Source of the DNA: Elizabethkingia sp. YR214
GTDB taxonomy: Bacteria; Bacteroidota; Bacteroidia; Flavobacteriales; Weeksellaceae
DNA length: 64,000 nt
Reading direction: 5' to 3'
NCBI RefSeq assembly: GCF_003058195.1
Contig: NZ_QBUH01000003.1
Location: forward strand, 62,001-126,000
Below the pieces are notes generated by a model. It saw only the letters and a program-made list of their open reading frames with translations, ran no database searches and had not been told where the DNA came from. The first letter of the stretch is position 1; each line of letters opens with the position of its first letter. This document shows, in pieces, positions 25,419 through 35,258 of the stretch. The translations under genes were made by a program, and so were the position numbers.

Positions 25419-26405
25419 ATGAATGAAAAAAAAATAGATTTAGGCTTTTTTCCCACCCCATTACAAAAGCTGGAAAATCTGTCGAATATATATCCTGATT
25501 ACAACATTTTCATAAAAAGAGATGACAATACCGGATTGGCTTCAGGAGGAAATAAAACCAGAAAATTAGAATTTTTAATAAAAAAGGCATTAGATGAAGG
25601 TTGTGATACTGTGATTACCGCAGGGGCTCAACAATCAAACCATTGCAGACAGACTGCTGCAGCTTGTGCTAAAATGGGACTGAAATGCCATTTGCTTCTG
25701 GGAGGTGATGAGCCTGAAATTTATGATGGTAATCTTTTATTATCTTCATTGCTTGGAGCAACAATATGCTTTACAGGCAAAAACAGGAAGGGAGAAGATA
25801 AAGAACTCTTAAAAGATAAATTGGAACGTGAAGGGAATAAATGTTTTATAATTCCTTATGGTGGTTCAAATTCTACAGGAGCATTGGGATTTGTACATGC
25901 TGTAAAGGAATTAAAACAGCAGCTTTCTGAAAAACAAATATCAATAGATTATATATTTTTTGCTTCCAGTTCGGGCGGCATGCAGGCCGGCTTAACTGTT
26001 GGAAAAGAATTGTATGATCTGAATGCAGAACTCATCCCAATTAGTATAGATAAAGACGAAACCAATGGAGTTCCTTTAGAGGATGTAGTTTCTGATATTG
26101 TAAAAGATTTAACGGGAGAATTGGGTATCAATAAAAAAGATGAATTTTCAGAGATTAAACTTAACAGAGATTATGATAAGGCAGGATATGGTGTTTTAAC
26201 GGCTAATGAAGTTGATGCCATTGATAAACTGGCCAGGAATGAAGGAATTCTTTTAGACCCGGTTTATACAGGAAGAGCATTCTATGGCATGTTAGATTTC
26301 CTTAGAAAGAAAAAAATCCCGGAAAATTCCAATATTTTATTCTGGCATACCGGAGGTTTACCTGCTGTTTTCAAATTTGCAAAAGAGTTGAGAGGTATGC
26401 CTTAA
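25419..26405 (+). CDS. PLP-dependent D-cysteine desulfhydrase / ACC deaminase family enzyme
   Basis: The start at ATG 25419 gives MNEKKIDLGFFPTPLQKLENLS, the family N-terminus, and avoids overlap with the hydrolase. The 328-residue fold type II PLP enzyme shows the cofactor lysine in SGGNKTRKLEFLI (K46) and AGAQQSNHCRQTAAACAKMG and ends with LDPVYTGRAFYGM and LFWHTGG. Members cleave D-cysteine to pyruvate, sulfide and ammonia or deaminate 1-aminocyclopropane-1-carboxylate; the two are hard to tell apart by eye, and D-cysteine desulfhydrase is more common in this setting. It could provide D-amino acid detoxification. Confidence 0.87.
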   Translation: MNEKKIDLGFFPTPLQKLENLSNIYPDYNIFIKRDDNTGLASGGNKTRKLEFLIKKALDEGCDTVITAGAQQSNHCRQTAAACAKMGLKCHLLLGGDEPEIYDGNLLLSSLLGATICFTGKNRKGEDKELLKDKLEREGNKCFIIPYGGSNSTGALGFVHAVKELKQQLSEKQISIDYIFFASSSGGMQAGLTVGKELYDLNAELIPISIDKDETNGVPLEDVVSDIVKDLTGELGINKKDEFSEIKLNRDYDKAGYGVLTANEVDAIDKLARNEGILLDPVYTGRAFYGMLDFLRKKKIPENSNILFWHTGGLPAVFKFAKELRGMP

Positions 26406-26430
26406 TAAATTGCAATTAGTTTTTATAAAG

Positions 26431-26457
26431 TAAAAGACTGCTCCGGCAGTCTTTTTT
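26431..26457. terminator. terminator after the PLP enzyme gene
   Basis: AAAGACTGC pairs with GCAGTCTTT around TCCG, followed by a T-run. The A-run on the other side means it could also serve the convergent GNAT gene. Confidence 0.85.
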
Positions 26458-26487
26458 ATTGAAAAGCAATTTTGTTACTTATCGGAA

Positions 26488-26943
26488 TCATAACTGCAGT
26501 CTGTAAACTTCTTCCCCGTCTTTTTGTATCCCTGTAAATTCAAAACCTACGGAAGTATAGAGTGAAGTTGCCCGCGGATTATCCGGATCCAGACCGATGT
26601 AGATATTTTTTATATTGCCATCACTTTTTACCTGTTCAATAAAGGTAAGAAATGCTTTTTTTCCATATCCCTTACCTTGTTGCTGATAATCGATCATATA
26701 TCTGAGTACCCAAAAATTATCATTATCCTTAAAATATGGACCGGATAAAATAAAACCAATCAGGTTTTCATTGCTGTATATTGCTTGTGGTTGTAATAAC
26801 GGGTAATATTTTGACTCAGCAATTGATACTGCATTGCAACAAATAAATTCTTCATCAAAAGTAGGGACTCCATTTTCATTGGTGGTAAGGAGGCATACGT
26901 CATAGAAGTTGTCTGCTGTTACTTCTTTTAATATTATTTCCAT
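26488..26943 (-). CDS. GNAT-family N-acetyltransferase
   Basis: The 151-residue protein is a single GNAT domain. The acetyl-CoA-binding motif A is YMIDYQQQGKGYGKKAF, followed by motif B with IYIGLDPDNPRATSLYTSVGFEFTG. The N-terminus (EIILKEVTADNFYDVCLL) resembles spermidine/diamine acetyltransferases of the PaiA/BltD type, so a polyamine substrate is possible but not shown. It is a monocistronic gene. Confidence 0.85.
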   Translation of the reverse strand: MEIILKEVTADNFYDVCLLTTNENGVPTFDEEFICCNAVSIAESKYYPLLQPQAIYSNENLIGFILSGPYFKDNDNFWVLRYMIDYQQQGKGYGKKAFLTFIEQVKSDGNIKNIYIGLDPDNPRATSLYTSVGFEFTGIQKDGEEVYRLQL

Positions 26944-27026
26944 GTTTGGCTTATTTACTTGTTATAATCTTTGTTTGACTCGATAATATGGTTTTTGTTG
27001 CTCTGGTGAGTAGTTGTGATAAAAAA

Positions 27027-27055
27027 ACCGAGACTCTGTCCCGGTTTTTTATATG
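27027..27055 (-). terminator. terminator after the DUF937 gene
   Basis: AAAACCGAGAC and GTCCCGGTTTT form a stem with one bulged or mismatched position around a short TCT loop, with flanking T/A runs, just downstream of the minus-strand DUF937 gene. Confidence 0.65.
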
Positions 27056-27068
27056 TGGTTAAGAATAA

Positions 27069-27689
27069 TTACTTGCCGAATAAACCTCCAAGTAGTCCTC
27101 CAAGGCCACCGCTTTGCCCTTGTTGTTGGTTACCTCCACCTAAAACACTTCCTAAAAGATCAGTGATTGAGTTTCCGGAAGAAGCCTGTGCTTCGTTAGT
27201 TGCATTTCCCATAATACCTCCTAATAAATCACCAAGACCACCAGCTCCAGTATTGTTAGCTTGTTTTTGCTGTCCGATATATCCCATAATAATTGGTGCA
27301 AGCATTGCCAATGCCGGACCTATTTTATCCATAGAGATACCTGTACTTTGAGAAAGCTGGTTCTCAACATTTTGTTTGTCACTTCCAAAAACGTGATTCA
27401 GGATGGAGCCACCTTCATCTTGTCTGTTTAGAGCCTGACTAGGATCATTTAAAATGCTGCCATCATGATCTTTATCTAATGCATTATTTAAAGCCTCAGC
27501 GTCAGCTGTATTTTTAGATTTATTTCTAAGATAAGATATTACTAAAGGAGCGGCTACTGCCAATAGTGCAATAATCTGACTTTTGCTGATTCCCATCTTG
27601 TTTTCAGCTTGTTCAGCAACCTGGTTGCCGGTGTTACCTGTAATAAGGTCTAATAAACTCATAGTGTTTTTATTTTGTTGTTTACTCAA
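27069..27689 (-). CDS. DUF937 domain protein
   Basis: The 206-residue protein starts with the DUF937 family region (SLLDLITGNTGNQVAEQAENKMGISKSQIIALLAVAAPLVISYL), a helical domain, and a second similar unit (FGSDKQNVENQLSQSTGISMDKIGPALAMLAPIIMGYI). The C-terminus is rich in glycine, asparagine and glutamine (GGLGDLLGGIMGN, LGSVLGGGNQQQGQSGGLGGLLGGLFGK). No signal peptide is seen. The biochemical role is not known. Confidence 0.82.
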   Translation of the reverse strand: MSKQQNKNTMSLLDLITGNTGNQVAEQAENKMGISKSQIIALLAVAAPLVISYLRNKSKNTADAEALNNALDKDHDGSILNDPSQALNRQDEGGSILNHVFGSDKQNVENQLSQSTGISMDKIGPALAMLAPIIMGYIGQQKQANNTGAGGLGDLLGGIMGNATNEAQASSGNSITDLLGSVLGGGNQQQGQSGGLGGLLGGLFGK

Positions 27690-27721
27690 CGAATTTAAAA
27701 AAAATAATATGAGTTCGGCAT

Positions 27722-28234
27722 TTATTTTTTGAAAATCGGAACATTACTACAAGCCTCCCCAAACATCAGGGATTTTACAATAGGGCGAAGCTTTTCTACC
27801 AATTCTACATAGGCGTTTTCCGGGATGCTAAAATCGGAACATCCTTTTACCAGAACTCTTTTGTCCTGCATTTCGGAAAAGTCATGTTGCTGAATTGCAT
27901 CATGGAAAAGAAGTAGTTCCAGTTCTTTTTGCGAGCCATAAACTACTTTTTTAGCAGAGGACATTAGCTTGTCTCCAAGAAGGAAATAGGCCCATAGTGG
28001 AACAATAGCATCTACAGAACAGTAGATGTATACATAACAATCTTTATATGGCTCAGTATCCAGATCTGAAATCATTTGGCGAAAATCCTTTTCCCTTAAA
28101 ATAAGCTCCTGAAAAAGGAAGTTTTTTATATCGATGCCGATTCTTTTTCCTTTGGGTTGCAGGCTTGCCAGGTCAAAATTAACCAGACTAGTGTTCTCAG
28201 CTACTTTATTGCGAATTTCAAATTCTTCTGACAT
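27722..28234 (-). CDS. DUF2480 family protein
   Basis: The 170-residue soluble protein matches the Bacteroidota-specific DUF2480 family, with IRNKVAENTSLVNFDL, the RIGIDIKNFLFQELILREKDFRQ segment, and VYIYCSVDAIVPLWAYFLL. It has no signal peptide or membrane helix. The function is unknown. A -7-like TAATTTTG on the minus strand (28262-28255) lies 21 bases upstream. The DUF937 gene follows after 32 bases and may be cotranscribed. Confidence 0.83.
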   Translation of the reverse strand: MSEEFEIRNKVAENTSLVNFDLASLQPKGKRIGIDIKNFLFQELILREKDFRQMISDLDTEPYKDCYVYIYCSVDAIVPLWAYFLLGDKLMSSAKKVVYGSQKELELLLFHDAIQQHDFSEMQDKRVLVKGCSDFSIPENAYVELVEKLRPIVKSLMFGEACSNVPIFKK

Positions 28235-28244
28235 TTTTTATTTT

Positions 28245-28262
28245 TATCTTTACACAAAATTA
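28245..28262. promoter_or_regulatory. overlapping divergent -7 elements, DUF2480 / lpxB
   Basis: Minus strand TAATTTTG (28262-28255) and plus strand TATCTTTA (28245-28252) abut each other and match or nearly match TAnnTTTG. The plus-strand one would give lpxB a leader of roughly 115 bases. Confidence 0.45.
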
Positions 28263-28374
28263 AGTCAAATTAATTTAGAAGAAAATAATACCAGATTTAG
28301 ATACTGTCAATTAAGTATGAGGAATGCTTACATAATGGATATCTGAATGAATAACATCTAATAGCTGATTACCT

Positions 28375-29475
28375 TTGAAATATTACCTTATTGCCGGAGA
28401 GGCTTCCGGAGATTTACACGGTTCAAATCTTATGAAGTCCATTAAAAAGAAAGACGCTGACGCAGAATTTAGGTTCTGGGGCGGAAACTTAATGGAAGCG
28501 CAAGGCGGAACATTAGTAAAGCATTACCGGGATTTGGCATTTATGGGATTTGCTGAAGTTATTCAGAATCTTGGAACAATTCTGGGGAATATCAAATTGT
28601 GTAAAAAAGATATTCAGGATTACAAACCCGATGTTTTGGTACTGATAGATTATCCGGGATTTAATTTACGTATTGCCAAGTTTGCTAAATCGCTCGGAAT
28701 AAGGGTTGTTTATTATATCTCACCACAGTTGTGGGCATGGAAGGAAGGGCGTGTTGAAATCATTAAAAAGTATGTGGACGACATGCTGGTAATCCTGCCT
28801 TTCGAAAAAGATTTTTATAAAAAACATCAGGTAGATGCTCATTTTGTTGGGCACCCATTACTAGATGCTATACATAATCTACCTGATCTGGATATACAAA
28901 AATTCAGGACTGAAAATGACCTTACAGACAAAGAAATAATTGCTTTATTGCCTGGTAGCCGAAAGCAGGAAGTGGAGAAGATGCTGGAAATTATGCTTTC
29001 TGTACGACCATTCTTTCCGGACTATCAGTTTGTAATTGCAGGAGCACCTTCATTGGAAAAAGAATTCTATGAGCAGTATGTAGATGATCAGGTACATTTT
29101 GTTTCTAATAAAACTTATGATCTTCTAAGGTCTTCCAAAGCTGCTCTGGTAACTTCAGGGACTGCAACATTGGAAACAGCATTGCTAAATGTTCCGGAGG
29201 TTGTGTGCTATCGTGGTAGTCAGATTTCTTATGAAATAGCTAAGCGACTTGTTAAGCATATAAAATATATTTGCCTGGTTAACCTTATTATGGATAAAGA
29301 AGTTGTAAAAGAATTGATTCAGAAAGAGCTGACCACAGATAATCTAAAAAATGAACTTTCTTTAATTCTCTCCGGAGCGAACAGAGAACGGATTCTGGAT
29401 GAATATTATATCCTTCGTGAGAGGCTTGGTGGTGCCGGGGCTTCAGATGAAGCCGCAAATATTATTGTTAAATAG
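28375..29475 (+). CDS. lpxB: lipid-A-disaccharide synthase (TTG start)
   Basis: LpxB joins UDP-2,3-diacylglucosamine and lipid X to form the lipid A disaccharide at the inner membrane. The 366-residue protein is complete: GEASGDLHG near the N-terminus, IDYPGFNLRIAKFAK, YYISPQLWAWKEGRV, LPFEKDFY, FVGHPLLD, LLPGSRKQEVEKML and TSGTATLETALL. No ATG is available at the family N-terminus; the codon there is TTG at 28375, giving MKYYLIAGEASGD, so a TTG start is the best call. The upstream 140 bases hold the divergent promoters. Confidence 0.95.
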   Translation: MKYYLIAGEASGDLHGSNLMKSIKKKDADAEFRFWGGNLMEAQGGTLVKHYRDLAFMGFAEVIQNLGTILGNIKLCKKDIQDYKPDVLVLIDYPGFNLRIAKFAKSLGIRVVYYISPQLWAWKEGRVEIIKKYVDDMLVILPFEKDFYKKHQVDAHFVGHPLLDAIHNLPDLDIQKFRTENDLTDKEIIALLPGSRKQEVEKMLEIMLSVRPFFPDYQFVIAGAPSLEKEFYEQYVDDQVHFVSNKTYDLLRSSKAALVTSGTATLETALLNVPEVVCYRGSQISYEIAKRLVKHIKYICLVNLIMDKEVVKELIQKELTTDNLKNELSLILSGANRERILDEYYILRERLGGAGASDEAANIIVK

Positions 29476-29572
29476 TTTTATTTTTCCTATACAATTCACT
29501 TTTCTATTTATTTTTTTAATTAAATTTAAAGTTCAAATGTATTGAAACCAAGTTTAATTAAAATGATTGTCA

Positions 29573-31348
29573 ATGAAAAAACAGCCAGTTTTCTGTCTTT
29601 TCATTTCTTTCTCAATTGGAATTTTCGCTGGAGATGAATTTTTTGCAGACAAAAGCGTTGCAGTATTTGTTATGCTTGTTGTTGTAGTTTGCGCACTGAT
29701 TTCTTTTTGTTTTAAAAAGGGAAAAGCTATAGCATTTATGCTGTTCTTTATTTTTCTGGGACAGCTTTCACATTCTTTTAATACTCCGGATAAAAACCTT
29801 TCTGACTTTAAGGGAAAGCAGGTAATTAATTTTCAGATTGTAAAGAAGCTTAATAGTTCGGAAGAAAACAGACGCTATATTATATATGTATCTGCAATCA
29901 GTGGAAAAGAAAAACTGGTGCAACCTTTTTATGCTGTTTATAGTCTGACAAAGGATAAAAATGGATTAGATTTTACACATGCTTATTCAGGAATTTACTA
30001 TATCAATAAGATTAAACCTCCGCAGAACGATTACCAGTTCAGTTATCAGAAATACATGTTGCGGAATAATGTGGCTTATCAGATTTATTCAAAAGAAGAG
30101 CCTGTAGCCAGAGTAAAAAATACATTGTTAGCTGATAGAGTGAAGCAGATACGACTTGATGTTTTGCAACGTATTGATGACTCAGCACTTTCCATTGAAT
30201 CCAGAGATTTTCTGAAAGGAATCATCTTGGCAGACAGAACCGATATGGATGCGGGTGTATCAGTGGATTTTATTAAAACGGGTCTTGTCCATTTTTTAGC
30301 AATTTCCGGAACTCACATGGTGATTATTTTCTGGTTATTAATGCTTATTCTGAAAAGATGCATTCCGTTAAAATTCAAAAACATTGCTGTCATAATAAGT
30401 CTGATATTAATATGGATTTTTGCAGTATTCATTGATTACGGAAGTTCAGTTGTACGATCCTGCCTTATGCTTACATTTTATTATGTTATGGTGCTTTTAC
30501 AACGAAAACCAGATTTATTACATTCCATGGCGTTGTCGGGATTGATAATTTTGATTGCAGATACTCAACAGTTGTTTGATGTAGGTTTTCAATTGAGTTT
30601 TCTGGCGGTATTTGGAATTTATTGGTTAAATCAACCTATATTAAAATGTCTGCCAAAAGCCCGAAATAATGTTCATGATTTTTTTCTTCAGGTAATCAGT
30701 GTTACACTTTCAGCACAGTTAATAACCTTGCCACTTATTTTGTATTATTTTCATCAGTTCTCTTTAGTTTCTATTGTTGCGAATCTGGTTGTAGTTCCGC
30801 TTTCTGAAATCATTATTGTCTTTTCCCTGTTAATGGTTTTTGTATTGAATTTTTTTGGAGATGTTTTTGTGATTAATTTTCTTTATGACCAGCTGATAAT
30901 TCATTTATTAAAACTCATCCATTTTTTTGCTCAGGCAGATTTTTTATTTTTTGATGATATACCAATGTCTTTACCTGAAGCTATATTACTTTTTGTTCTA
31001 TTGTATTTGCTGAGGTTTTTGATAAAAGAAAAAAGGAATAGGAGAGTGCTTCAGTTTTGTTTTGTAGTTTGTTTTTTCTTTTTGTTGAGATTTGGGCTAA
31101 ATATTCATGCTTTTCATAAAGAAGAATTTTTAAGTCATCAATATTTTAATCAGAAGATTTTTTCTGTCAGAAAAAATGCCAAAGTTGTCTTCTTTTTTGC
31201 TGATAATCTGGATAAAAATAAGATTGAAAATTACTTAGTTAAGCCTTATGTCGTTTCCCGGAGAATTAAGAATTATGAAATTATTTATTTTAACACTAAG
31301 GAATTTGATCAGTTGAAATATAGAAATGAGATAAAATCTGTTAAATAA
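29573..31348 (+). CDS. comEC: ComEC/Rec2-family DNA uptake membrane protein
   Basis: ComEC forms the inner-membrane channel for single-stranded DNA in natural transformation. The 591-residue protein has N-terminal helices, a DUF4131-like soluble part and the Competence domain with the hallmark FLAISGTHMVIIFWLLML, IDYGSSVVRSCLMLTFYYV and DVGFQLSFLAVFGIYWLNQP. It ends after a few helices with a short tail and lacks the C-terminal metallo-beta-lactamase domain of Firmicutes ComEC, as is common in this phylum. The start is ATG 29573; a TTG two codons upstream is an alternative. It is codirectional with lpxB, 97 bases apart. Confidence 0.9.
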   Translation: MKKQPVFCLFISFSIGIFAGDEFFADKSVAVFVMLVVVVCALISFCFKKGKAIAFMLFFIFLGQLSHSFNTPDKNLSDFKGKQVINFQIVKKLNSSEENRRYIIYVSAISGKEKLVQPFYAVYSLTKDKNGLDFTHAYSGIYYINKIKPPQNDYQFSYQKYMLRNNVAYQIYSKEEPVARVKNTLLADRVKQIRLDVLQRIDDSALSIESRDFLKGIILADRTDMDAGVSVDFIKTGLVHFLAISGTHMVIIFWLLMLILKRCIPLKFKNIAVIISLILIWIFAVFIDYGSSVVRSCLMLTFYYVMVLLQRKPDLLHSMALSGLIILIADTQQLFDVGFQLSFLAVFGIYWLNQPILKCLPKARNNVHDFFLQVISVTLSAQLITLPLILYYFHQFSLVSIVANLVVVPLSEIIIVFSLLMVFVLNFFGDVFVINFLYDQLIIHLLKLIHFFAQADFLFFDDIPMSLPEAILLFVLLYLLRFLIKEKRNRRVLQFCFVVCFFFLLRFGLNIHAFHKEEFLSHQYFNQKIFSVRKNAKVVFFFADNLDKNKIENYLVKPYVVSRRIKNYEIIYFNTKEFDQLKYRNEIKSVK

Positions 31349-31397
31349 TGTTAATTATTTAGATTCAATATAAACTAAGGTTTAATGATGAATCTCA

Positions 31398-31428
31398 TTT
31401 ACTACACGCACAAGAATTGTTAATTTTG
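31398..31428 (+). promoter_or_regulatory. promoter of the sdhCAB operon
   Basis: TTTA at 31398-31401, a 19-base spacer, and TAATTTTG at 31421-31428 fit the Bacteroidetes consensus with one deviation in the first element, 29 bases before the sdhC ATG. Confidence 0.65.
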
Positions 31429-31457
31429 TGAAATTAGAAAAATAATATAATTAGACT

Positions 31458-32120
31458 ATGGCAGGATTGACATCTTCATCAATCGGGAGAAAATTCCTTA
31501 TGGCTTTATCAGCGATGTTTTTGCTGATATTCCTTATTATGCACCTTTCTGTAAACCTTATTTCGGTTTTTAGTCAGGATGCCTTTAATGAGGCGTCTCA
31601 TTTTATGGGATATAACCCGCTTGTACAGTTTTTAATGCAACCTATTTTAGGGTTTGCAGTAGTGTTTCACTTTGTAATGGGCTTTATTCTTGAGGCGAAG
31701 AATAACAAAGCACGTCCGGTAAAATACGGTTACAGCAACAATGGAGCTAATGCTACATGGGTATCCAGAAATATGATTATTTCAGGAGCAGTAATTTTAG
31801 CTTTCTTGGCATTACACCTTTACGATTTTTGGATTCATGAAATGGATTTCAAATATGTAAAGCATTTGTCACCAGAGCCTACGCGTTACTGGGAAGAGCT
31901 TCATCACAAATTTGCAGATCTGTGGAGAGTAGCGCTTTATGTAGTTTCATTTGTATTACTAGGTCTTCACTTATCTCATGGATTCCAGTCTTCTTTCCAA
32001 TCGGTTGGGGCTAATCATCCAAAGTATTTACCAGCAATTAAAACTATCGGAAATGTTTACGCAGTAATCATTCCTTTAGGATTTATTTTTATTGCTATCT
32101 TTCATTATGTAACTCAATAA
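31458..32120 (+). CDS. sdhC: succinate dehydrogenase/fumarate reductase cytochrome b subunit
   Basis: This 220-residue membrane subunit anchors the SdhA/SdhB module, binds haem b and passes electrons to the quinone pool. Five membrane helices are visible, with candidate haem-ligand histidines in LLIFLIMHLSVN, VVFHFVMGFILE, LALHLYDFW and LLGLHLSHGFQSSF. It is the single-subunit b558 type (as in Bacteroides frd and Bacillus sdh), without a separate SdhD. The sdhA gene follows after 15 bases. Confidence 0.93.
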   Translation: MAGLTSSSIGRKFLMALSAMFLLIFLIMHLSVNLISVFSQDAFNEASHFMGYNPLVQFLMQPILGFAVVFHFVMGFILEAKNNKARPVKYGYSNNGANATWVSRNMIISGAVILAFLALHLYDFWIHEMDFKYVKHLSPEPTRYWEELHHKFADLWRVALYVVSFVLLGLHLSHGFQSSFQSVGANHPKYLPAIKTIGNVYAVIIPLGFIFIAIFHYVTQ

Positions 32121-32135
32121 CCAATAAATATTATT

Positions 32136-34145
32136 ATGGGTTTAGATTCTAAAATTCCAGCGGGGCCATTGGCTGACAAATGGAAAAATCATAAAGATCA
32201 CATGGAACTTGTTGCGCCAAACAACAGGGACAAAATTGATATTATTGTTGTAGGAACAGGTCTTGCGGGCGGTTCTGCAGCAGCAACTTTGGCAGAACAA
32301 GGCTATAATGTAAAAGCTTTTTGTTATCAGGATTCTCCAAGAAGAGCTCACTCTATTGCAGCTCAGGGAGGTATTAACGCAGCAAAAAATTATCAGAACG
32401 ATGGTGACTCTGTCTATCGTTTGTTTTATGATACTATTAAAGGTGGTGACTACCGTGCAAGAGAGGCTAACGTATACCGTTTGGCTGAAGTTTCTGGTAA
32501 CATCATAGACCAGTGTGTATCTCAAGGGGTGCCATTTGGTAGAGAATATGGAGGTATGTTGGATAACCGTTCTTTTGGTGGGGTTCAGGTAAAAAGAACT
32601 TTCTATGCAAAAGGACAAACAGGTCAACAGCTTCTTTTAGGTGCTTACGCAGCAATGAGCCGTCAGATTGGTAAAGGTCGTATTAAAATGTACAACCGTC
32701 ACGAGATGATGGAGCTTGTTATTGTAGACGGAAAAGCAAGAGGTATTATCGCAAGAAACTTGGTGACAGGGGAAATCGAAAGACACTCTGCTCACGCTGT
32801 AGTTGTTGCTTCTGGTGGTTATGGTAACGTTTATTTCCTTTCTACCAATGCAATGGGATCTAACGTTTCTGCTGCTTGGAAAATTCACAAAAAAGGTGCT
32901 TATTTTGCAAACCCTTGCTACGTTCAGATTCACCCTACATGTATTCCGGTACACGGAACACAACAGTCTAAACTGACGTTGATGTCTGAATCTTTAAGAA
33001 ACTCAGGAAGAATCTGGGTGCCTAAAAAGATTGAAGATTCTATTGCTATCCGTGAAGGAAAGAAGAAAGCAAAAGATATTGCTGAAGAAGATAGAGATTA
33101 TTATTTGGAGAGAAGATATCCTGCATTCGGTAACTTAGTACCACGTGATGTTGCTTCACGTGCAGCTAAAGAAAGATGTGACGCTGGTTTCGGTATCGAA
33201 AATAATGATACTAAAGAAGGTGTATACTTAGATTTCTCTACAGAGATTATGAAGAAAGGTAAGGAATCTGCTACTGAGCAGAATATTCACAATCCTTCTT
33301 CTGCACAAATTTATTCTTTAGGTAAAGCTTGGGTTGAAGAGAAATATGGTAACCTTTTCCAGATGTATGAAAAAATTACTGCGGATAATCCATATGAAAC
33401 TCCAATGAAGATATATCCTGCTGTACACTATACAATGGGTGGTGTATGGGTAGATTATAACCTGATGTCTACTATCCCGGGATGTTTCGTTGTAGGTGAA
33501 GCTAACTTCTCCGATCACGGTGCAAACAGGTTAGGGGCATCAGCACTTATGCAAGGTCTTGCAGATGGTTATTTTGTATTGCCATATACAATTGCTAATT
33601 ATCTTTCTGCAGATATCAGAACTGGTGCTATACCAACTAATACGCCTGAATTTGATCAGGCAGAAACAGAAATTAAAAATAAAGTTGAATTCTTCCTTAC
33701 CAATAAAGGAACTCATTCTGTAGATCATTTCCATAAGCAATTAGGAAACATTATGTGGAATAAAGTTGGTATGGGACGTACAGCTCAGGGACTTCAGGAG
33801 GCGATTAAAGAAATCGAGGAAGTAAGAAAAGATTTCTGGCAGAATGTAAGAGTTCCGGGAGATGCCGATAACCTGAATCCGGAATTGGAAAAAGCTTTCA
33901 GAGTTGCAGACTTCCTGGAACTTGGTCAGCTAATGGCAATTGATGCATTAAACAGAAATGAATCTTGTGGAGGTCACTTCCGTGAAGAGTATTCTACACC
34001 AGATGGTGAAGCTCAGCGTGATGACGTGAACTATAAATATGTTGCTGCTTGGGAATACAAAGGAGCAGATATCAACCACGAGGTAATGCACAAAGAAGAT
34101 CTTGTTTACGACAATATCGAAGTTAAAACAAGAAGTTATAAATAA
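32136..34145 (+). CDS. sdhA: succinate dehydrogenase/fumarate reductase flavoprotein subunit
   Basis: This 669-residue subunit carries covalent FAD and the succinate/fumarate site. The Rossmann motif is [21 protein letters not shown] near residue 36, the flavinylation histidine lies in [18 protein letters not shown], and active-site regions include [36 protein letters not shown] and [21 protein letters not shown]. The length and features fit the Bacteroidota/epsilon-type enzyme. Direction of catalysis (aerobic succinate oxidation or fumarate reduction) cannot be read from sequence; an aerobic flavobacterium would use it in the TCA cycle. A 161-residue antisense frame inside it is a shadow. 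Confidence 0.96.
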   Translation: MGLDSKIPAGPLADKWKNHKDHMELVAPNNRDKIDIIVVGTGLAGGSAAATLAEQGYNVKAFCYQDSPRRAHSIAAQGGINAAKNYQNDGDSVYRLFYDTIKGGDYRAREANVYRLAEVSGNIIDQCVSQGVPFGREYGGMLDNRSFGGVQVKRTFYAKGQTGQQLLLGAYAAMSRQIGKGRIKMYNRHEMMELVIVDGKARGIIARNLVTGEIERHSAHAVVVASGGYGNVYFLSTNAMGSNVSAAWKIHKKGAYFANPCYVQIHPTCIPVHGTQQSKLTLMSESLRNSGRIWVPKKIEDSIAIREGKKKAKDIAEEDRDYYLERRYPAFGNLVPRDVASRAAKERCDAGFGIENNDTKEGVYLDFSTEIMKKGKESATEQNIHNPSSAQIYSLGKAWVEEKYGNLFQMYEKITADNPYETPMKIYPAVHYTMGGVWVDYNLMSTIPGCFVVGEANFSDHGANRLGASALMQGLADGYFVLPYTIANYLSADIRTGAIPTNTPEFDQAETEIKNKVEFFLTNKGTHSVDHFHKQLGNIMWNKVGMGRTAQGLQEAIKEIEEVRKDFWQNVRVPGDADNLNPELEKAFRVADFLELGQLMAIDALNRNESCGGHFREEYSTPDGEAQRDDVNYKYVAAWEYKGADINHEVMHKEDLVYDNIEVKTRSYK

Positions 34146-34168
34146 TCTCCAACCTTAAAATAAAAGTT

Positions 34169-34942
34169 ATGAGTGAAAAAAAAGGTCTCAATCTTACACT
34201 GAAAATTTGGAGACAAAAAAATAATAAGACAAAAGGTCAGTTCGAAACCTATAAGATTTCAGATGTATCTACAGACAGTTCATTCCTTGAAATGTTAGAT
34301 ATTCTGAATGAAAATTTAATTAACGAAGGAAAAGATCCTATCGCTTTCGATCACGACTGTCGTGAAGGTATTTGTGGTATGTGTTCTCTATACATCAATG
34401 GTAGAGCACATGGTCCTGATACAGGTATTACTACTTGTCAGCTGCATATGCGTCACTTCAAGGATGGTGAAACAATTCATATCGAGCCATGGAGAAGTGC
34501 TGCTTTTCCAGTAATCAAAGACTTGGTAGTAGACCGTTCTGCATTTGACAGAGTAATGGCTGCCGGTGGTTTTATTTCTGTAAATACTTCAGGTAGAACA
34601 ACTGATGCTAACAATATCCCTGTGCCAAAAGAAGATGCTGATAAAGCAATGGATGCTGCGGCATGTATCGGATGTGGAGCTTGTGTAGCAACTTGTAAAA
34701 ATGGTTCTGCAATGTTATTTGTAGGAGCTAAAGTTTCTCAGTTTGCATTATTACCACAAGGTAGAGTTGAGGCAAAACGTAGAGTCCTTCACATGGTAAA
34801 ACAAATGGACGAAGAAGGATTCGGTAACTGTTCTAATACAGGAGCTTGTGAGGTTGAGTGTCCAAAAGGTATCTCTTTGGAGAATATTGCAAGAATGAAC
34901 AGAGAATATCTGAGTGCGAATTTTACAACAGCTAATCACTAA
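34169..34942 (+). CDS. sdhB: succinate dehydrogenase/fumarate reductase iron-sulfur subunit
   Basis: This 257-residue subunit relays electrons from FAD to the membrane haem. Cysteine ligands for the 2Fe-2S cluster lie in [12 protein letters not shown] with a further Cys in GITTCQLH; those for the 4Fe-4S and 3Fe-4S clusters lie in [31 protein letters not shown]. All clusters look complete. It ends the sdhCAB operon and is followed by a clear terminator. Confidence 0.96.
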   Translation: MSEKKGLNLTLKIWRQKNNKTKGQFETYKISDVSTDSSFLEMLDILNENLINEGKDPIAFDHDCREGICGMCSLYINGRAHGPDTGITTCQLHMRHFKDGETIHIEPWRSAAFPVIKDLVVDRSAFDRVMAAGGFISVNTSGRTTDANNIPVPKEDADKAMDAAACIGCGACVATCKNGSAMLFVGAKVSQFALLPQGRVEAKRRVLHMVKQMDEEGFGNCSNTGACEVECPKGISLENIARMNREYLSANFTTANH

Positions 34943-34964
34943 GATTACAATCTCTTTATAAATA

Positions 34965-34991
34965 AAAAAAGCCGCTTATTAGCGGCTTTTT
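34965..34991 (+). terminator. terminator after sdhCAB
   Basis: AAAAGCCGCT pairs with AGCGGCTTTT around TATT, followed by a T-run. Confidence 0.9.
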
Positions 34992-35075
34992 TTATTTATA
35001 AATATAATATGTAAGGCAATAATTGGTATTGTTGAAATATATAAAAAGTGAAAATTTAGAAGCCAAATTGAATTT

Positions 35076-35258
35076 TTGACAATAAAAATATCCTCTAAAG
35101 AACTGAGCAGTATTGTTGTATATGGATTTCTAGGTAATATCATTGGAGGTCTTGACAAAGAGTTGAGTAAAATCGAACAGGAACTGGAAAAAGTTCGCGG
35201 CTGTATTATTGATGGTATAGACAAAGTCATAGCCGGCGTTATGCCTTGCAAGCCTTAA
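35076..35258 (+). CDS. possible small ORF or remnant, TTG start
   Basis: A 60-codon frame could start at TTG 35076 (no ATG; the frame opens after a TGA at 35049). It reads VVYGFLGNIIGGLDKELSKI and EQELEKVRGCIIDGIDKVI, amphipathic and helix-like, and ends MPCKP. I recognise no family. It may be a small peptide gene or the tail of a decayed gene. Confidence 0.3.
   Translation: MTIKISSKELSSIVVYGFLGNIIGGLDKELSKIEQELEKVRGCIIDGIDKVIAGVMPCKP

Noticed and set aside
27016-27351. 111-codon plus-strand frame with many prolines across the DUF937 gene
   Set aside because: The prolines are the reverse complement of the Gly-rich DUF937 tail, and the frame runs through its terminator.
32142-32627. 161-codon open frame on the minus strand inside sdhA
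   Set aside because: It lies wholly antisense to a conserved gene with all active-site motifs, and its translation is rich in Cys/Ser/Thr/Val from reversed sdhA codons with no family-like pattern.
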